Source: Nephrocerus scutellatus (taxonomy: Eukaryota; Arthropoda; Insecta; Diptera; Pipunculidae). From it: a DNA stretch of 64,000 nt. Positions 42,886-54,239 of this stretch are shown piece after piece; position 1 is the first letter of the stretch; the number at the start of each line of letters is the position of its first letter. Where the stretch lies: positions 131,470,277 to 131,534,276 of the forward strand of contig OX352761.1 of the NCBI GenBank assembly GCA_947095585.1, given 5' to 3'. The notes under the pieces are model-generated. The model was not told the DNA's origin and did not search any database. It saw nothing but the letters and a program-made list of their open reading frames with translations. The position numbers were made by a program, and so were the translations under genes.

Positions 42886-43250
42886 TGGTGGACAACTTTC
42901 AAAAGCACACAAAGATAGAGGAAGTCGATAAGTTTTGTTACTTGGGCAGCTGGATGTCAAAAAATGGTGGTGCTGAGTCGGATGTGTACTCTCGTGTAAA
43001 CAAGGCGAGACGCTCCTATAACATGCCATCAGACGACGAAAATGGAGCTGGACTGGGACCACTTTGAGAAAGGCAGCGGATATTACGGAACTAGCGATCG
43101 ACTGGAATCCACAAGGAAGCCGCCGAGTTGGCCGTCCTAGCAAGACATGGAAAATGACAATAGAAGAGCAAGCAATATCCCAGGGGATAGAGTGGACAGA
43201 GTCTCTTGAAACCTCAGGCGATAAATCGAGTTCGTTGGCGGGCGTTTAAA
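42886..43250 (+). pseudogene. Non-LTR RT C-terminus with internal deletion (WIGHTLRK-tail family)
   Basis: Reads TKIEEVDKFCYLGSWMSKN then SDVYSRVNKARRSYNMP, and after a deletion jumps to DDENGAGLG-type shifted text, then LAIDWNPQGSRRVGRPSKTW. Alignment with the 25655 copy shows that about 223 nt (25764-25986 there) are missing, across a short atgc/atc-like junction. The deletion shifts the frame. Confidence 0.8.
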
Positions 43251-44840
43251 GAAAGAAGAAGAATAGCCGAGAAGACCAATAATTGGATATCTAAATAGCT
43301 GAATAGCCAAATAGCTGAATAGCCTAAAAACCTAATAGCTGAATTTTTGAATAGCTGAATATGTGGTTAAGCGTCGCCAATGTGATTGTTTGAACTTAAT
43401 TTTTCAAAGCCCATGTTTCTGTCCCTCGTTAGTGGTTCCTCCGATTACTTTATTTAACCCCAGAAAGTCTTTACCTCAACCCACCGCTGTCATAATCCCA
43501 ACAGTAAAAAAGAAACAGAAAAAGTTAATGTGGGATTTTTAAGTGTTTGAGCTCTAAATTCAATGCAGCGCCTTTTCATTACTCCGCTTGGGAGTGAATA
43601 TCCAGTTTTACCCACTGATCGCTAAACTAGTCGCGACTCGCGAGGCGTTTGATGCTTTTTTGTTGTGGTTTTTGTTTCTTCTTTACGTTTTAGCTTTCTC
43701 TCTATCCTAGAGCGTAGACTAGAGTCTAGATTCAGGCTGATAACTAATCCAACGCACACATATGTACATATATACGTGCGAGTACAATAAGTAGTGCTCT
43801 TACTCGTTTATAATTAAATTGGTCCTGATTATTGGCCCTGAGGCAATCCAAATCGATATTTGCAGCTGTTTCTTACATTCAGGCTAGCAAAAAACTAGTT
43901 CTATTACACAGTCACAATGGTAAGAGTGAACCAGATTCCACTTCCAGTTGTCAGCTTAGTTTAGCAATTTGTAGCCATGTACGTCTCTGCTGACGCTGAG
44001 CTGAATATATGGCTTCGGTTCGATTCGTTAGCAAATTGATATGTGTTTCGCAGATGACAGAGCACACGTCTGGCTCGTGCCGATATTGGAAAGAACATTT
44101 TTCTTTATAAGTTACCTCGTCTTATGACTTTTTCTTATTGTTAATTGTTATATAGATGATAATTATTATTAATTATTTTAAACAGCAACAATATCTATTA
44201 ATAAAAACATCTCTTGGAATAGAGTGCACAATGGTTCATAAATTCTGCTGTCGGATTCAAATTTATCTGCAGTTTATTGCAAAAAAATTTTGAAACATAA
44301 ATAAGAAGTGGGGCATAACTTCAGGCAATAACTGTCTAAAAAATACTTTCTCATTCACCAAATTAAAAAAAAAAAACAAAATGTAATTATTTAAATTTAT
44401 ATAATTATATTATTTTTTATATATTTATTTATTTTGATACTACAAAAAATACATTACGACGTCTTTTACAATGTATAAGAAAATGTACAAGCGAATCAAT
44501 AATAATTTGATATAATTCAATTTGAAAAACAATTCATTGAATAAAAATAAAAATAACTAACAACTAACAACTGATCACATAAACGGGATGACTAATCCGT
44601 ATGAGGGTAACTTGCTAAGAATGTAAATGAGCACAATACATACTCCATTGACGACTATAATAGCAATGATAAATATTAAGCGCCGAAAATAAAATTAAAG
44701 CTGCATCCAGCATTGTTTAGCAAAAGTCCAAACAGTCCCTGACTTCTTTTTGCTGTTTATGTTTCTGTAAGTAGTTAAAATAAAAAAAATGTTTAGTTTT
44801 GCAGTTTATTTATATAAATTGGGTGTTTGTATATTAATGC
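43251..44840. other. No recognised feature
   Basis: AT-rich sequence. A small block of tagctgaatagcc-type repeats lies at 43292-43370; nothing else was identified. Confidence 0.5.
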
Positions 44841-44844
44841 AGTC

Positions 44845-45142
44845 ATTAAATCCAGTGTGGCTGCCATGGCTCAGCAGAAATGTGCATGGCTACTGAGCAT
44901 CAGGTTCGTGGTTCGAATCCCAGTACCTCCAAAAGTATTTTTACGGTGTCCCACCTCTCGCGAATGGGTGACAAACGGAAAGCTTCTCAATTTGCCGTTC
45001 GGTTCCGGCGTTAAATTGTAGGTCCCTTCCATTTGTGTCCAAAAATATACATGCGCAACACAAGTGGTCGCGAGAAGCTAGGCCTTGGACCGCAATGGTC
45101 TGTCGCGCCGAATATTATAATTATTATTACATATTAAATCCA
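44845..45142 (+). mobile_element. tRNA-derived SINE with 10-bp target-site duplication
   Basis: ATTAAATCCA lies at 44845-44854 and again at 45133-45142. Between them (44855-45132) is a SINE: head with catggctcagcag and GGTTCGAATCCC, agtacctcc, the shared body (with a short deletion after gggtgacaaacg), and cgcgccgaatattataatta ttattac. The duplication fixes both ends of the family and shows retroposition. Confidence 0.93.
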
Positions 45143-46790
45143 ATATCATAAACCTACACATTTCAAAATGCAAACAAAATACGAGTTCTAAATGTCGCAC
45201 GCGCTTTTCGAGATTTTCCCGCCAAAAATAATAATGATCAGATGAGGCGCGACGGCATCAAGTCGTTTATTTCACAAAATCGTAAATCCAAGAATTAACA
45301 GAGCACACTTGACGACTGTCTGTAACGTCATCTCTCTCGCGTCATGCCGTCCCACTTTTTACGTAAAAGGATATCAAACTATCCAACGCGAGACCACGTT
45401 TTTGCTTCAATGCGAAACGAATAAAAAACCAAAATAAAACTATAGTGGAAAAAAAGCGGGATCCCAGTGTCAATAGCGGCAGGCGTTTCGTAGTACCACG
45501 AGGTAAGATAAAAACCCACAAACGGGCACACGATCGAACATGCGAAACGCGAACTGACATAGAGTGGTCGTCCGCATCCACACATCAGTACTTTGAGGCT
45601 TGTATAATACGCACGCAAACGGGAATATGGGAATCCCACTGAAAGCGTCTTTTTTTTTTTATATTATTGGCTGTTTGTGATTCTCGCGCAAGCAAATCTC
45701 AGACCTATACATGACTAAATACGCATATGTGTGTATTGTGTCCGGTTTAGCGCGAAAGTTGTTGTTTTCCTCGAGGTCGAAACCACAGTCAAAAGAGTCT
45801 AAGACGATCTTCTAGAAGGCTATGAAGAGGAAGACACAAGTAAAATCAGCGCGACCCAATTGATACCACCGAAGTTACAAGGGAATATAGCAAACCCGAA
45901 CACCGTTTGTCCCTCAACATGAGGACCTTTTTTGTATCCAAGTGAACCTAAACACTCGACCACAACTTCTGCCAGCAAACATGTTCAACACGTATGACGT
46001 ATGCACAATCCAAGGGAAAAAACAAAACCAAAAGAAAGATCTTCCTGTGTTTTGATTTTGGAACACGTATACTAAGAGTTCACTTCTTAGCGTTCGCCCC
46101 GCAACTAGTTTGGTTTCAACATCAGGCTGCTTAGTTGAATCTATGGGGGAGTGCAAAGGGTGCGATGCATCCGGGCCGCTACCTATGGGGCCCCTACAAA
46201 ACATTTACTAATGCAATGTTCTGGATTTTTATTTTTAAAAAAATTACACACAACAAAATTTTCAAAGGAATAAACTCAAACATGTTTTACTAACAAAAAC
46301 TTGTAGCAGTTAAATTTAAACACCGTTTTAACTTTAAACTGATTCACTCAACATGCAAAATATTCATTCTACATTCCAAATCAAATCAAAATTATTTTTT
46401 CACTGTGATTCATTGTGTCATAGAGAAATAAACTCAATTTCAATTAATTTCTTATATTGGTTATTATTCATTTATTATGTCTTTTATTAATTTTTTTTTA
46501 ATTTCTGAAAAAAAAGCTCATTATGTTTTTTTGCCTTGATTATGGTCAGCAAGACCGAAATATTGGCAAATATTAGTATTTTTTAAACTACGATTAAATA
46601 AATACAATTAAATAAATCATTTAGACGATCTTGTCCTATTGTATTCCTTAACAGATTTTAAATGCGCTTTAACGTTTAAAAAGAACGTTCTCAGTTGCAG
46701 TTGGTGTTCGCCAAACTCAAGTTGATGCGTAGTGAAGTTCCAGAGCCTCGAGCTTTTTTTATCAATATCAGCAGCCACATCTGTTTTGAG
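45143..46790. other. No recognised gene
   Basis: AT-rich flanks with a GC-richer block at 45180-46210. Short frames (45342-45639, 45914-46204 minus) show no family I can name. Confidence 0.45.
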
Positions 46791-46799
46791 CAGCTCAGC

Positions 46800-47430
46800 C
46801 ACATCGTCTACGTAAGAACTGACGATTGTATTGTTATTGTTGGTGGGCTGGTAAGCCTTGCCTGCGACCTTAAGGTCTACTGTGCTTCCCAGAAGTCTAC
46901 CACATTATGTGATGGCTTAGTCCTTTTATGAATGCCAATATATCTGCCAGGTCGATAGGTCTGGCATTCTTCTATAGAACTGTGTGAGCCTTGAGGTATT
47001 GAAGTCTTTTTCGTGTGAGGGCATCACATATAAAAAGTATGTGTTATGGCGTCTCCTCTGCCTCACCGCAAAAGCGGCAGCGATCTGTTTGGGATTTCCC
47101 CATTTTTGTTAAGTGGCCATTAAATGGGCCATGTCCCGTCATATACCAGAACTGACGATAATTGAAGTTTTTTTCAAGATCTCATCCTCCATTAAAAACT
47201 TTAATTGCCGAAGTATTCCCACTGGTCACTTAATGGCAAGCTTCTATGCGTTTAGCTAATGCAGAGAGTACATTATCAATTATGATATCAAGCACAAGAA
47301 TTTCAAAACGTTGTCAAGATGTTTGATTTACTACAACTTCATCGAGTGTAGTAGAGGCGCTAAAAAGGTCGTAGTTGGTAATTTGCTTGCGTTTTCTTAA
47401 AGTTGATTGCTGATATTCTTCACAGACAAT
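46800..47430 (-). pseudogene. Non-LTR retrotransposon 3' end with CCHC motif
   Basis: Minus-strand text reads TGHWPFNGHLTKMGKSQTD, then CRFCGEAEETPYHILFIC, a C-x2-C-x8-H-x4-C motif, then DALTRKRLQYLKAHT. This motif closes ORF2 in several I/R1/Jockey-group elements. Frame breaks occur upstream (47240-47430), and RT itself is not visible. Confidence 0.75.
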
Positions 47431-47593
47431 TAAAGTTTTGGCTTTGCTACTAAGTATATTATAAAAAGGCAATGTGGGTTTGTGTGTAGAAGGTAATCTT
47501 CGAAACTACTGGACCGATTTCAAAAGTTCTTTCACCAGAATGGACTTTAAGGGTGAACATGTAGGCTAGAAATAATCCCGTCGCCTTTTGTGG

Positions 47594-48130
47594 TCAATCG
47601 GAGATACACATGTGTATACAATTTGAAGAAAATCGGGTTTTTGAAATTCTGTGTATTCACTCTTGTGATACATTTTTAACCCACTTCCTAAAGCCTAAAG
47701 CGATTTTATTCAAACTTTGCACACATGTGTATCCCCCATGACAATACCTTTTTTTAAATTTGGGGCCCTCGGGCCTCGGGATCGGGGGGCTCCCATACAA
47801 ATATTTTACAACATTTACCGGATTTTTTTCAATTTTTTTTTTTGCATGTGTAACTCCGATTGACAAAACTCTTTGTAAAAATTTGGAAGTGATCGGGCCC
47901 CGGGGTCGGGGGACCTCTAAAAATTTTATAAAAAAAAGTCCCGGTTTTCTTTAAAATTTTATATGCATGTGTATCTCCGATTGACAACACTTTTTGTAAA
48001 AATTTGGATGTGATCGGTCCCCGTGATCGGGGCACCTATACAAATTTTTTTTAAAAAAGTACCCGATATTCTTCAAATTTTATACGCAAGTGTACCTATA
48101 ATGGACAACACTTTTTGTAAAAATCAGTCT
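47594..48130 (+). repeat. T-run-flanked repeat family copy with a 121-bp minisatellite
   Basis: Text at 47658-47730 (gatacatttttaacccactt cctaaagcc) matches the inner part of the copies at 24112 and 50423. Then three and a half tandem units start at about 47727, 47847, 47969 and 48089 (periods 120-122). Each reads tgtgtatctccgattgacaa, tttgtaaaaatttgg, gggccccgggatcgggggac, caaattttataaaaaagt, ttcttcaaattttatatgca. Just upstream (47594-47645) the same text occurs reversed (atcggagatacacatgtgta ... gaagaaaatcggg). Confidence 0.8.
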
Positions 48131-49790
48131 GAATTGGACTAGCATTTTAACCATAAAACAATTCTAATTGAAATTAGGAGTTTACTTACTACAAGAATCA
48201 ATTATCTATATACAAATTGTCCGTTTCAGTCACTCACTCACGCACGCACGCACGTGATTCTAATGTGATGAAATATCATCGGTATTCTAAAATTCTGTGA
48301 TTAGTGTTATGTCAGCCACTCTTTCAATGTTTCTTAAAATTTTATTTCAGTGAATCTCATACATAAATAAAATTTGAAAAATATTGTAAGACAACTGACC
48401 AAAAATTAAAGTAATTAATAATACAAACTAGGGACCCGTTTATTAACATAACGGCTGCGGCCACACTAGTATTTAATATTCTGTAAAAAAAATTGAATCA
48501 TATAACAATTGAAGATAACTAAATACAAAATTGAACCTAGATTGTAAAATATTGGAAAAATTTTGTTTTCTTACCTTATGAAAACCAATAATTAATTTGC
48601 TTAACTTATTGCGTTAAAGAGCCATTAAATTTGGCTAAAAATACTCATTATCCCTATTTCAGTAAAAGAAGCATAAGTGAGAAAATTAAAAAATCACCAA
48701 AACGTATATACAAAAATCACGAAATAATGTCCATCGGCCAGCATAGTATTTAAAACATTCAAATCTTGGGCCGAGTGCGTTAAGGCTTTACAAAAAAAAA
48801 ATACAAAGAAGGTGCGACGTCAGGTAGCACACGCTTAATAGCCAGCCCATCAGGACGCAATCGCGCAAAACATGTAATCGTATTTTTCTTTTAATTTCTT
48901 TTTGTTGTTGCTTTCGTTTTCCGCCGATTTCACTGATCTGATCGCCAATCAACTGATGCAATGCCATCATCATCAGTTATCGAGGCGTATCGCGCGGCCT
49001 CAATTTTCTTGAGTGGAGTTGGAGTTGGAATGATTGCATGAGGAGGCTTAAAACAAACAGCGGGACCAGTAGCCAAGAACACAACAACAGCAGTAGCAGT
49101 AGCGCGCTACACCAGATCAGAAATCACTAATGGAGTATGTTGATAGGAAGGAACGACCGTCCGTGGTGCGGTAGAAGCGGTGGCTTTGGCTACTGTGCAT
49201 TTGTTCAACCATAAAACACACAGAGTGATTCTCCATTAAATCGAATGATGTTGTCCGGCCGGGAGTCGTCTGGCCGTACTTGTTGTTAGTCACTTTGTCT
49301 GCCCTCAACGCTACTTTAAGACTTTAAGACAGTGTGGTACGATACATGGCTTTGCCTTTTGCTCGCTACGTAAGTTTATGTGATCAGTTTCGATAGACAA
49401 CAGAGGCTGTATGCATAGTCGGTCGCGCAAAAAAAAAAAAAAACCAAAACCAAAAAACATACATACAAACTTGGTTCAATCAGGATTTCTTGCATTAAAC
49501 TCACTTTATTATTTTTGTTATCCTGTAACCTGTACTGCAACACGGACGCATACACGCACGCACGCACGCACACCGTGGTGTAACCGGGGTGCCAAGTGTT
49601 TTGATGAGGTTTTCGTTTCGTTCTTCTCATCTACTTCAGAACCCAAATGGCACATGCGGATTGAAGCATACACTGCGGTTCACTAGATACAAAGCACATT
49701 ATTTTGGGAGATAACATTTATATTTCTCCAGTTATATGTCAGGAAAGAAAAAACAAATGATGACGAAACTTAGAGTAGTGAGTGCTTAAT
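48131..49790. other. No recognised gene
   Basis: AT-rich sequence with (ACGC)n-like microsatellites at about 48238-48254 and 49552-49571. No gene supported. Confidence 0.5.
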
Positions 49791-49799
49791 TTAAAATTC

Positions 49800-50416
49800 T
49801 CTGAGACGGACCGTGCTGCACGTCCCAACATATTTAGTAAACAGGTCGAGAGGTAGTAAGTATAGGATTTTATTTAGAGCATGGGCCAGAATCGTAGTGC
49901 TCCCGTTACGCTAACAGCTGCCGATCTTTGTGTTCTACTAAGCTTGCTGGCATTGTACTTTTTGCTGATTGCTGGCCACCAGACCAGCGCTCCAGAGGTG
50001 AGAACAAGGCGGACTACCGCTGTGTACAGCCACAGAGCCATTCTTTATTCGACCTCCAGCTGAGTTTCCTGGAGTCTAGGATTACGCCGATATATTTCAC
50101 TTCAGAGGTAAGCGCGAGTGTCTGACCATTTGAGTGTTGACTGAGCCGTTTAGCATGGGTTGTTCTACCTCTAGGTCATGGTGAAGATCAGATTTACGGA
50201 TGTACCATGGTGCGTTGACAATGCTTCGCACTACTTTATTTTGCACCGTTGGATGATTTTGATGGTGCTTGGCTTGGCTCACCCTCATAATTGAATGCCA
50301 TAAGTCCAAACCGGCTTGATGACTTGTTTATAGAGAAGCAATTTATTATGTATTGATAGTACTGATCTCCTGCCAATAAGCCACTTCATATTTCTCAGTT
50401 TGAAATCGAGTTCATC
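49800..50416 (-). pseudogene. Jockey-like non-LTR RT, 3' segment
   Basis: On the minus strand: ELDFKLRNMKWLIGRRSVLS, then LLLYKQVIKPVWTYGIQL (RT thumb), then VQNKVVRSIVNAPWYIRKSD and LHHDLEVE. These are typical of Jockey-type ORF2. Stops appear beyond that toward 49800. It is separated from its upstream half (50825-51480) by an inserted repeat. Confidence 0.8.
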
Positions 50417-50422
50417 TTTTTT

Positions 50423-50818
50423 AAATTCTCTATATTAACTTCGCGGGTCCGTGGCTGGCTGGGTGGTGGGCAGAATCTTGTGATCAATTTTTAACACACT
50501 TCCTAAAGCCCGATTAGATTGAACATTTACACACATATATATTTCCGGTGACAATACTTTCTATTAAAATTTGAGTGTAATTGGGCCGCGGGGTCGGGGG
50601 GGCTCACATACAAATTTTTTTCCCGTCATCAGATCGTTTCATACTATAATGACTGTATTCTGTGTGCGTTGTGCGCTGTGATCTGTGGGCAGCGCTGCTT
50701 ACTTTATAATTGGGGTTGTTTTGTTGTTGGGTTGCAGTGTTTCGTATGTGTTTTTGTATTTCAGTATACTTTTGGTTTTTACAGAATTTACATGAAAAAT
50801 TTTAATTTTTATAGGTTG
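50423..50818 (+). mobile_element. T-run-flanked dispersed repeat, complete 396-bp copy inserted in the Jockey-like element
   Basis: TTTTTT lies on each side (50417-50422 and 50819-50824). The element begins aaattctctatattaacttc and ends ttaatttttataggttg. Removing it plus one T run leaves Jockey text that reads continuously through the junction, so these are true insertion boundaries. The interior holds gtgatcaatttttaacacac, the ccgcggggtcggggggg core of the minisatellite and a (tgt)n-like T/G-rich part. No coding capacity. Confidence 0.85.
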
Positions 50819-50824
50819 TTTTTT

Positions 50825-51480
50825 CTTCTTATATTCCCTTATTCCTTCCAGCGAAGCTTTGCGTCCAAGGTCATGCCAAGATATTTAGCGGTGTTTGCAT
50901 GTGGGATCTGTGAATTATTTATTGGTGTTGGTGAAGTCAACATATGCAAATTGGCGTCATGTATTTTATTACACCTTTTTTTGGTCCAATTTTCAATGTC
51001 GTTTATCGCAACTTGCAGCTTGTGCGCAGATTCTTCTGCTGTTTCACCGGTGGCTAGTATAACAGTATCGTCCGCAAAATGTGGCGATTATATTGCTTGT
51101 TAGAGTAAGAAGACCACTGGTGAATAGTAGGTATAACGTTGGACCCAAAATGCTACCCTGTGGAACTCCTGCTTTTATCTCCTTAAGATCAGAATAAGCA
51201 ATATTTTGCTTAACTCGGAAGAAGCGTTGAGTCAAATAAGATTAAAGTATCTTACAGTATTGAACCAGGAGAGTTGTTTGTAAGTTTTTGCAAAAGTTCT
51301 GCATACTAAACCTTGTCAAAGGCTTGTGCTACATCGAGGAAAATAGCAAAGAAAACCTTAATTTCCTCTAGCGACTTTTCTAGTGTGTCAGTGATTCTGT
51401 GGACTTGATCTATTGCTGAGTTGCTGTCTCTTAAGTCAAATTGATGGTTTGGAATTAGTTTTTTTGCGTTCAATAATGGG
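50825..51480 (-). pseudogene. Jockey-like non-LTR RT, core segment
   Basis: On the minus strand: a degraded KALDRV-like start near 51310, RFFRVKQNIAYSDLKEIKAG then VPQGSILGPTLYLLFTS (RT motif 4), a damaged FADDTVILAT region near 51070 (ACA instead of an open FADD frame), and NTAKYLGMTLDAKLRWKE at 50850-50910. Several frameshifts. It continues at 50416. Confidence 0.85.
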
Positions 51481-51489
51481 TTTCAGTCG

Positions 51490-54040
51490 TTTTAGTATGC
51501 ATTTAACATGAATTTTTTTATTTTATAATTTGTTTTTTCTCACTGCCATATAACGGAAGAAAGATCCTTTTTACTTCTCAAAATTGACTGCTTCTAATCA
51601 AGTGAACCGCAGTCTCACTGCGAAAGATCCTTTGTACTTCTCAAAATTGACTGCTTCTTATCTAGTGAACCGCAGTGTATGTACCGCTGGCAATAATCGA
51701 AAATGGTGTGTTGTGTCGCTTTTGCATTTATTTCAAGCAAAGTCTACAATTAACTTAAAAGAAGTTAACAGACGACAATTATGACTGAAAGCACTAAAGG
51801 GATTAATATCATGTTTTCAAATTGGCAATCAATTTGGCTAAAATGGGTCGTAATGTTGCAATGGAAAGTTAAGAAAAGTATTACCTCTGTTTTCTTTTAT
51901 AACGAAACGAAAGGATACAGAAATTTTGGCTACTGGCTACTGCAAAGGCTTCGCTCTTGAAGCTCAATATTTGGTTGCACTTCCTACGTTTATATGCGGG
52001 ATTGAGAGTTTGAGATAGAGTTGTATTGAAATTTCCACATGAGTTTTTCAGCACATGGGTTGCAAAATTGAAGTATAAGGTATATCAGCAAAAGTTTCAA
52101 CTCGACTTCGCTGGGAGAGTGTAGTTGAGTTGAGTCAAGTTCATCGGAACTCGACTCAAAGTAAATATGGTGTCGAAACGTAGCTGGCTTCAACTCCGCA
52201 TATAACTGTTAGCTATACAGACGTGTAAAGCGGCTACGATTCATTTAAAGCCTGTTTAAGACGAAAGATCTTTAAGCCAAAGTGTTCTCAGCTCGTGCCA
52301 TTTTCTTACGAAAAAGACAGCTGCCGGCTGTGGGCGTCTGGAGAACATTTAGTGCTTTTGCATATAACGAGTGCGACGTCACGTGCGTAGGATGCAGATA
52401 AATGCTCCTTCCGTGTTGCTCGTGTCGGATATTTGCCTGCCCATCACAATTTTTTACACAGCAGTGTTTTGCTGCCTGTCAATAGGTAACATTAGTACCA
52501 GTATAAGAAGTACTATCTTGTAGGCACATTATTAGCGCAAGCTCATGGGCAAAGTAGATTTTGAGAAATCAAAATTAAGTGGCGGTTTTTCTTTTTATAC
52601 GAGTAGGTATGTGTTTTTTAGATGTTGTTGTTGCGAAATTTACCTGATACCGGAACACAAATTTTCTAACTCTACACAGAGTAAAACATGGATCCCTCCC
52701 ATTAGTTACTACATATTTTAAGACTTTAACTTTGACGTAGGAGTGAATGGTTTTTGTTTTACAAAACATCCCACAGTGTAATGCAAAGCGCGTAGGTGCA
52801 TTTTTATGAGTATGGGTTCGATTAGTTGACGGCAGTTTATATTTTTTTTTTGAATTTTATTTTTTTAAATAAGAATTCTATTATTATATTTAGCTATCGA
52901 TTCTTGAAGTTTGAAATTTAGTATTTAAAAAAACCACCGAGAATGAAAACAGGAAAACGTAATATTAGTGACAGCACACCGATATTTAAGACGCATGTGC
53001 TTAGCCACCTCTCTATTCCTCTCCGTAACTTCTTAAGAATCATGCACGAGCTAACATTAAAAGGAAGCGAAACCCTTAAGCACATTGTATACATTTTAAA
53101 ACAACACAAAAAGTATTACCATACTACACTGTAGTAACCAAAGTGGTGAGGGGAGCCTTACCTCTCAAAATCTCTTAAAATCTTGTAAAATTTTATATGA
53201 TAAAAAAATAACTCACGGAAATCACGGATACCGCTCGATACGCCCATAAATCCTTTTCGACCGTGTGTGCCAGATATTTACCATTTATTTGGTACCTTTG
53301 GTGAAGATCGCCCCCCCAAAAGACATGCCGATAAAAAGAATTTGCATTCAAAATATGTTTTCTCCCCTCCCACATATTAAGCTACACTGTAGACTGTAGT
53401 TCAGTCAAAAATTTAAGTTGAAATTTCATCACCAATACAGCAAGAAATAAAGTTTGGCATTCTAGGCATATTTGATGACATCACTCCAGGCCGTACAAGT
53501 TATGAACGAATGTCAAAGTGCTTACATGTATAAAGTAAATATGCATCGTCCATTGTGATTGGTTTTAAGAGATTCCAAAGACTCCTGATTGAACTTATGT
53601 TTTTTTGGAGATCGACTCAAATTTATGACTCACCATCCAAATTTTGTATTTGCAATTGTACGCAGGGAGAGTGCTTTTTCAGTGCAAACTTCTTTGTGGT
53701 TGGCTCTTAATAAACTTTGCCTTTTCAGTGCAAATTTCTTTGTGGTTGGCTCTTAATAAACTTTGCCTTCTCAGTGTAACCTTCTTTGTGGTTGGCTCTT
53801 AATAAACTAAAAATAGTTTTAATCAACACAATTTTTAACAATTCGATTTAAATAATGTACGCCTTGTCCCTCAAAGCTTTTAGTCAGCCAGGTTAGATTT
53901 ATGTCCATAATATCAGTTTTGAGTGACAGTCAAAGCATTGTTTTCATCCTTACTGTGCGAAATAATGGCTTTATCTGATGACTTACGAAATTTATGCACT
54001 TACAGTTTTGAATATAAATATACAATCAAAATAAAACATA
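51490..54040. other. No recognised gene; two small tandem repeats
   Basis: AT-rich sequence. A 63-bp duplication (aagatcctttttacttctca ... gtgaaccgcagt) lies at about 51559-51680. A 47-bp unit (tttcagtgcaaacttctttg tggttggctcttaataaac) repeats three times at about 53674-53811. No coding frame supported. Confidence 0.6.
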
Positions 54041-54054
54041 AAATTTTTGATCTG

Positions 54055-54235
54055 CCTCATTGAAGGAAATCAGAAAACGTCGTTTTAAAATTGATCCGCT
54101 AGGAGAATTTGCGATGCTCCGATCGTCAATTGATGATTTTCAAAGTAGAGTAAAAGCTCCTCTTGTGGAAAATACAATAAACAATCAAAATGGCACATGA
54201 CATTTGTAATTTACCTCACTGGAGAAAATCATAAA
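54055..54235 (+). repeat. Left part of a tandem repeat interrupted by an RTE-like element
   Basis: Contains gatccgctaggagaatttgc gatgctccgatcgtcaattg atgattttcaaagtagagta, and then atggcacatgacatttgtaa tttacctcactggagaaaat. The same phrases recur at 55885-56030 on the other side of the RTE relic. Confidence 0.7.
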
Positions 54236-54239
54236 GGTC

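Noticed and set aside
50416..50830. Helitron with 5' TC for the T-run-flanked family
   Set aside because: The TC belongs to the Jockey-like host sequence (it codes the DEL segment), and the other end is not CTAG.
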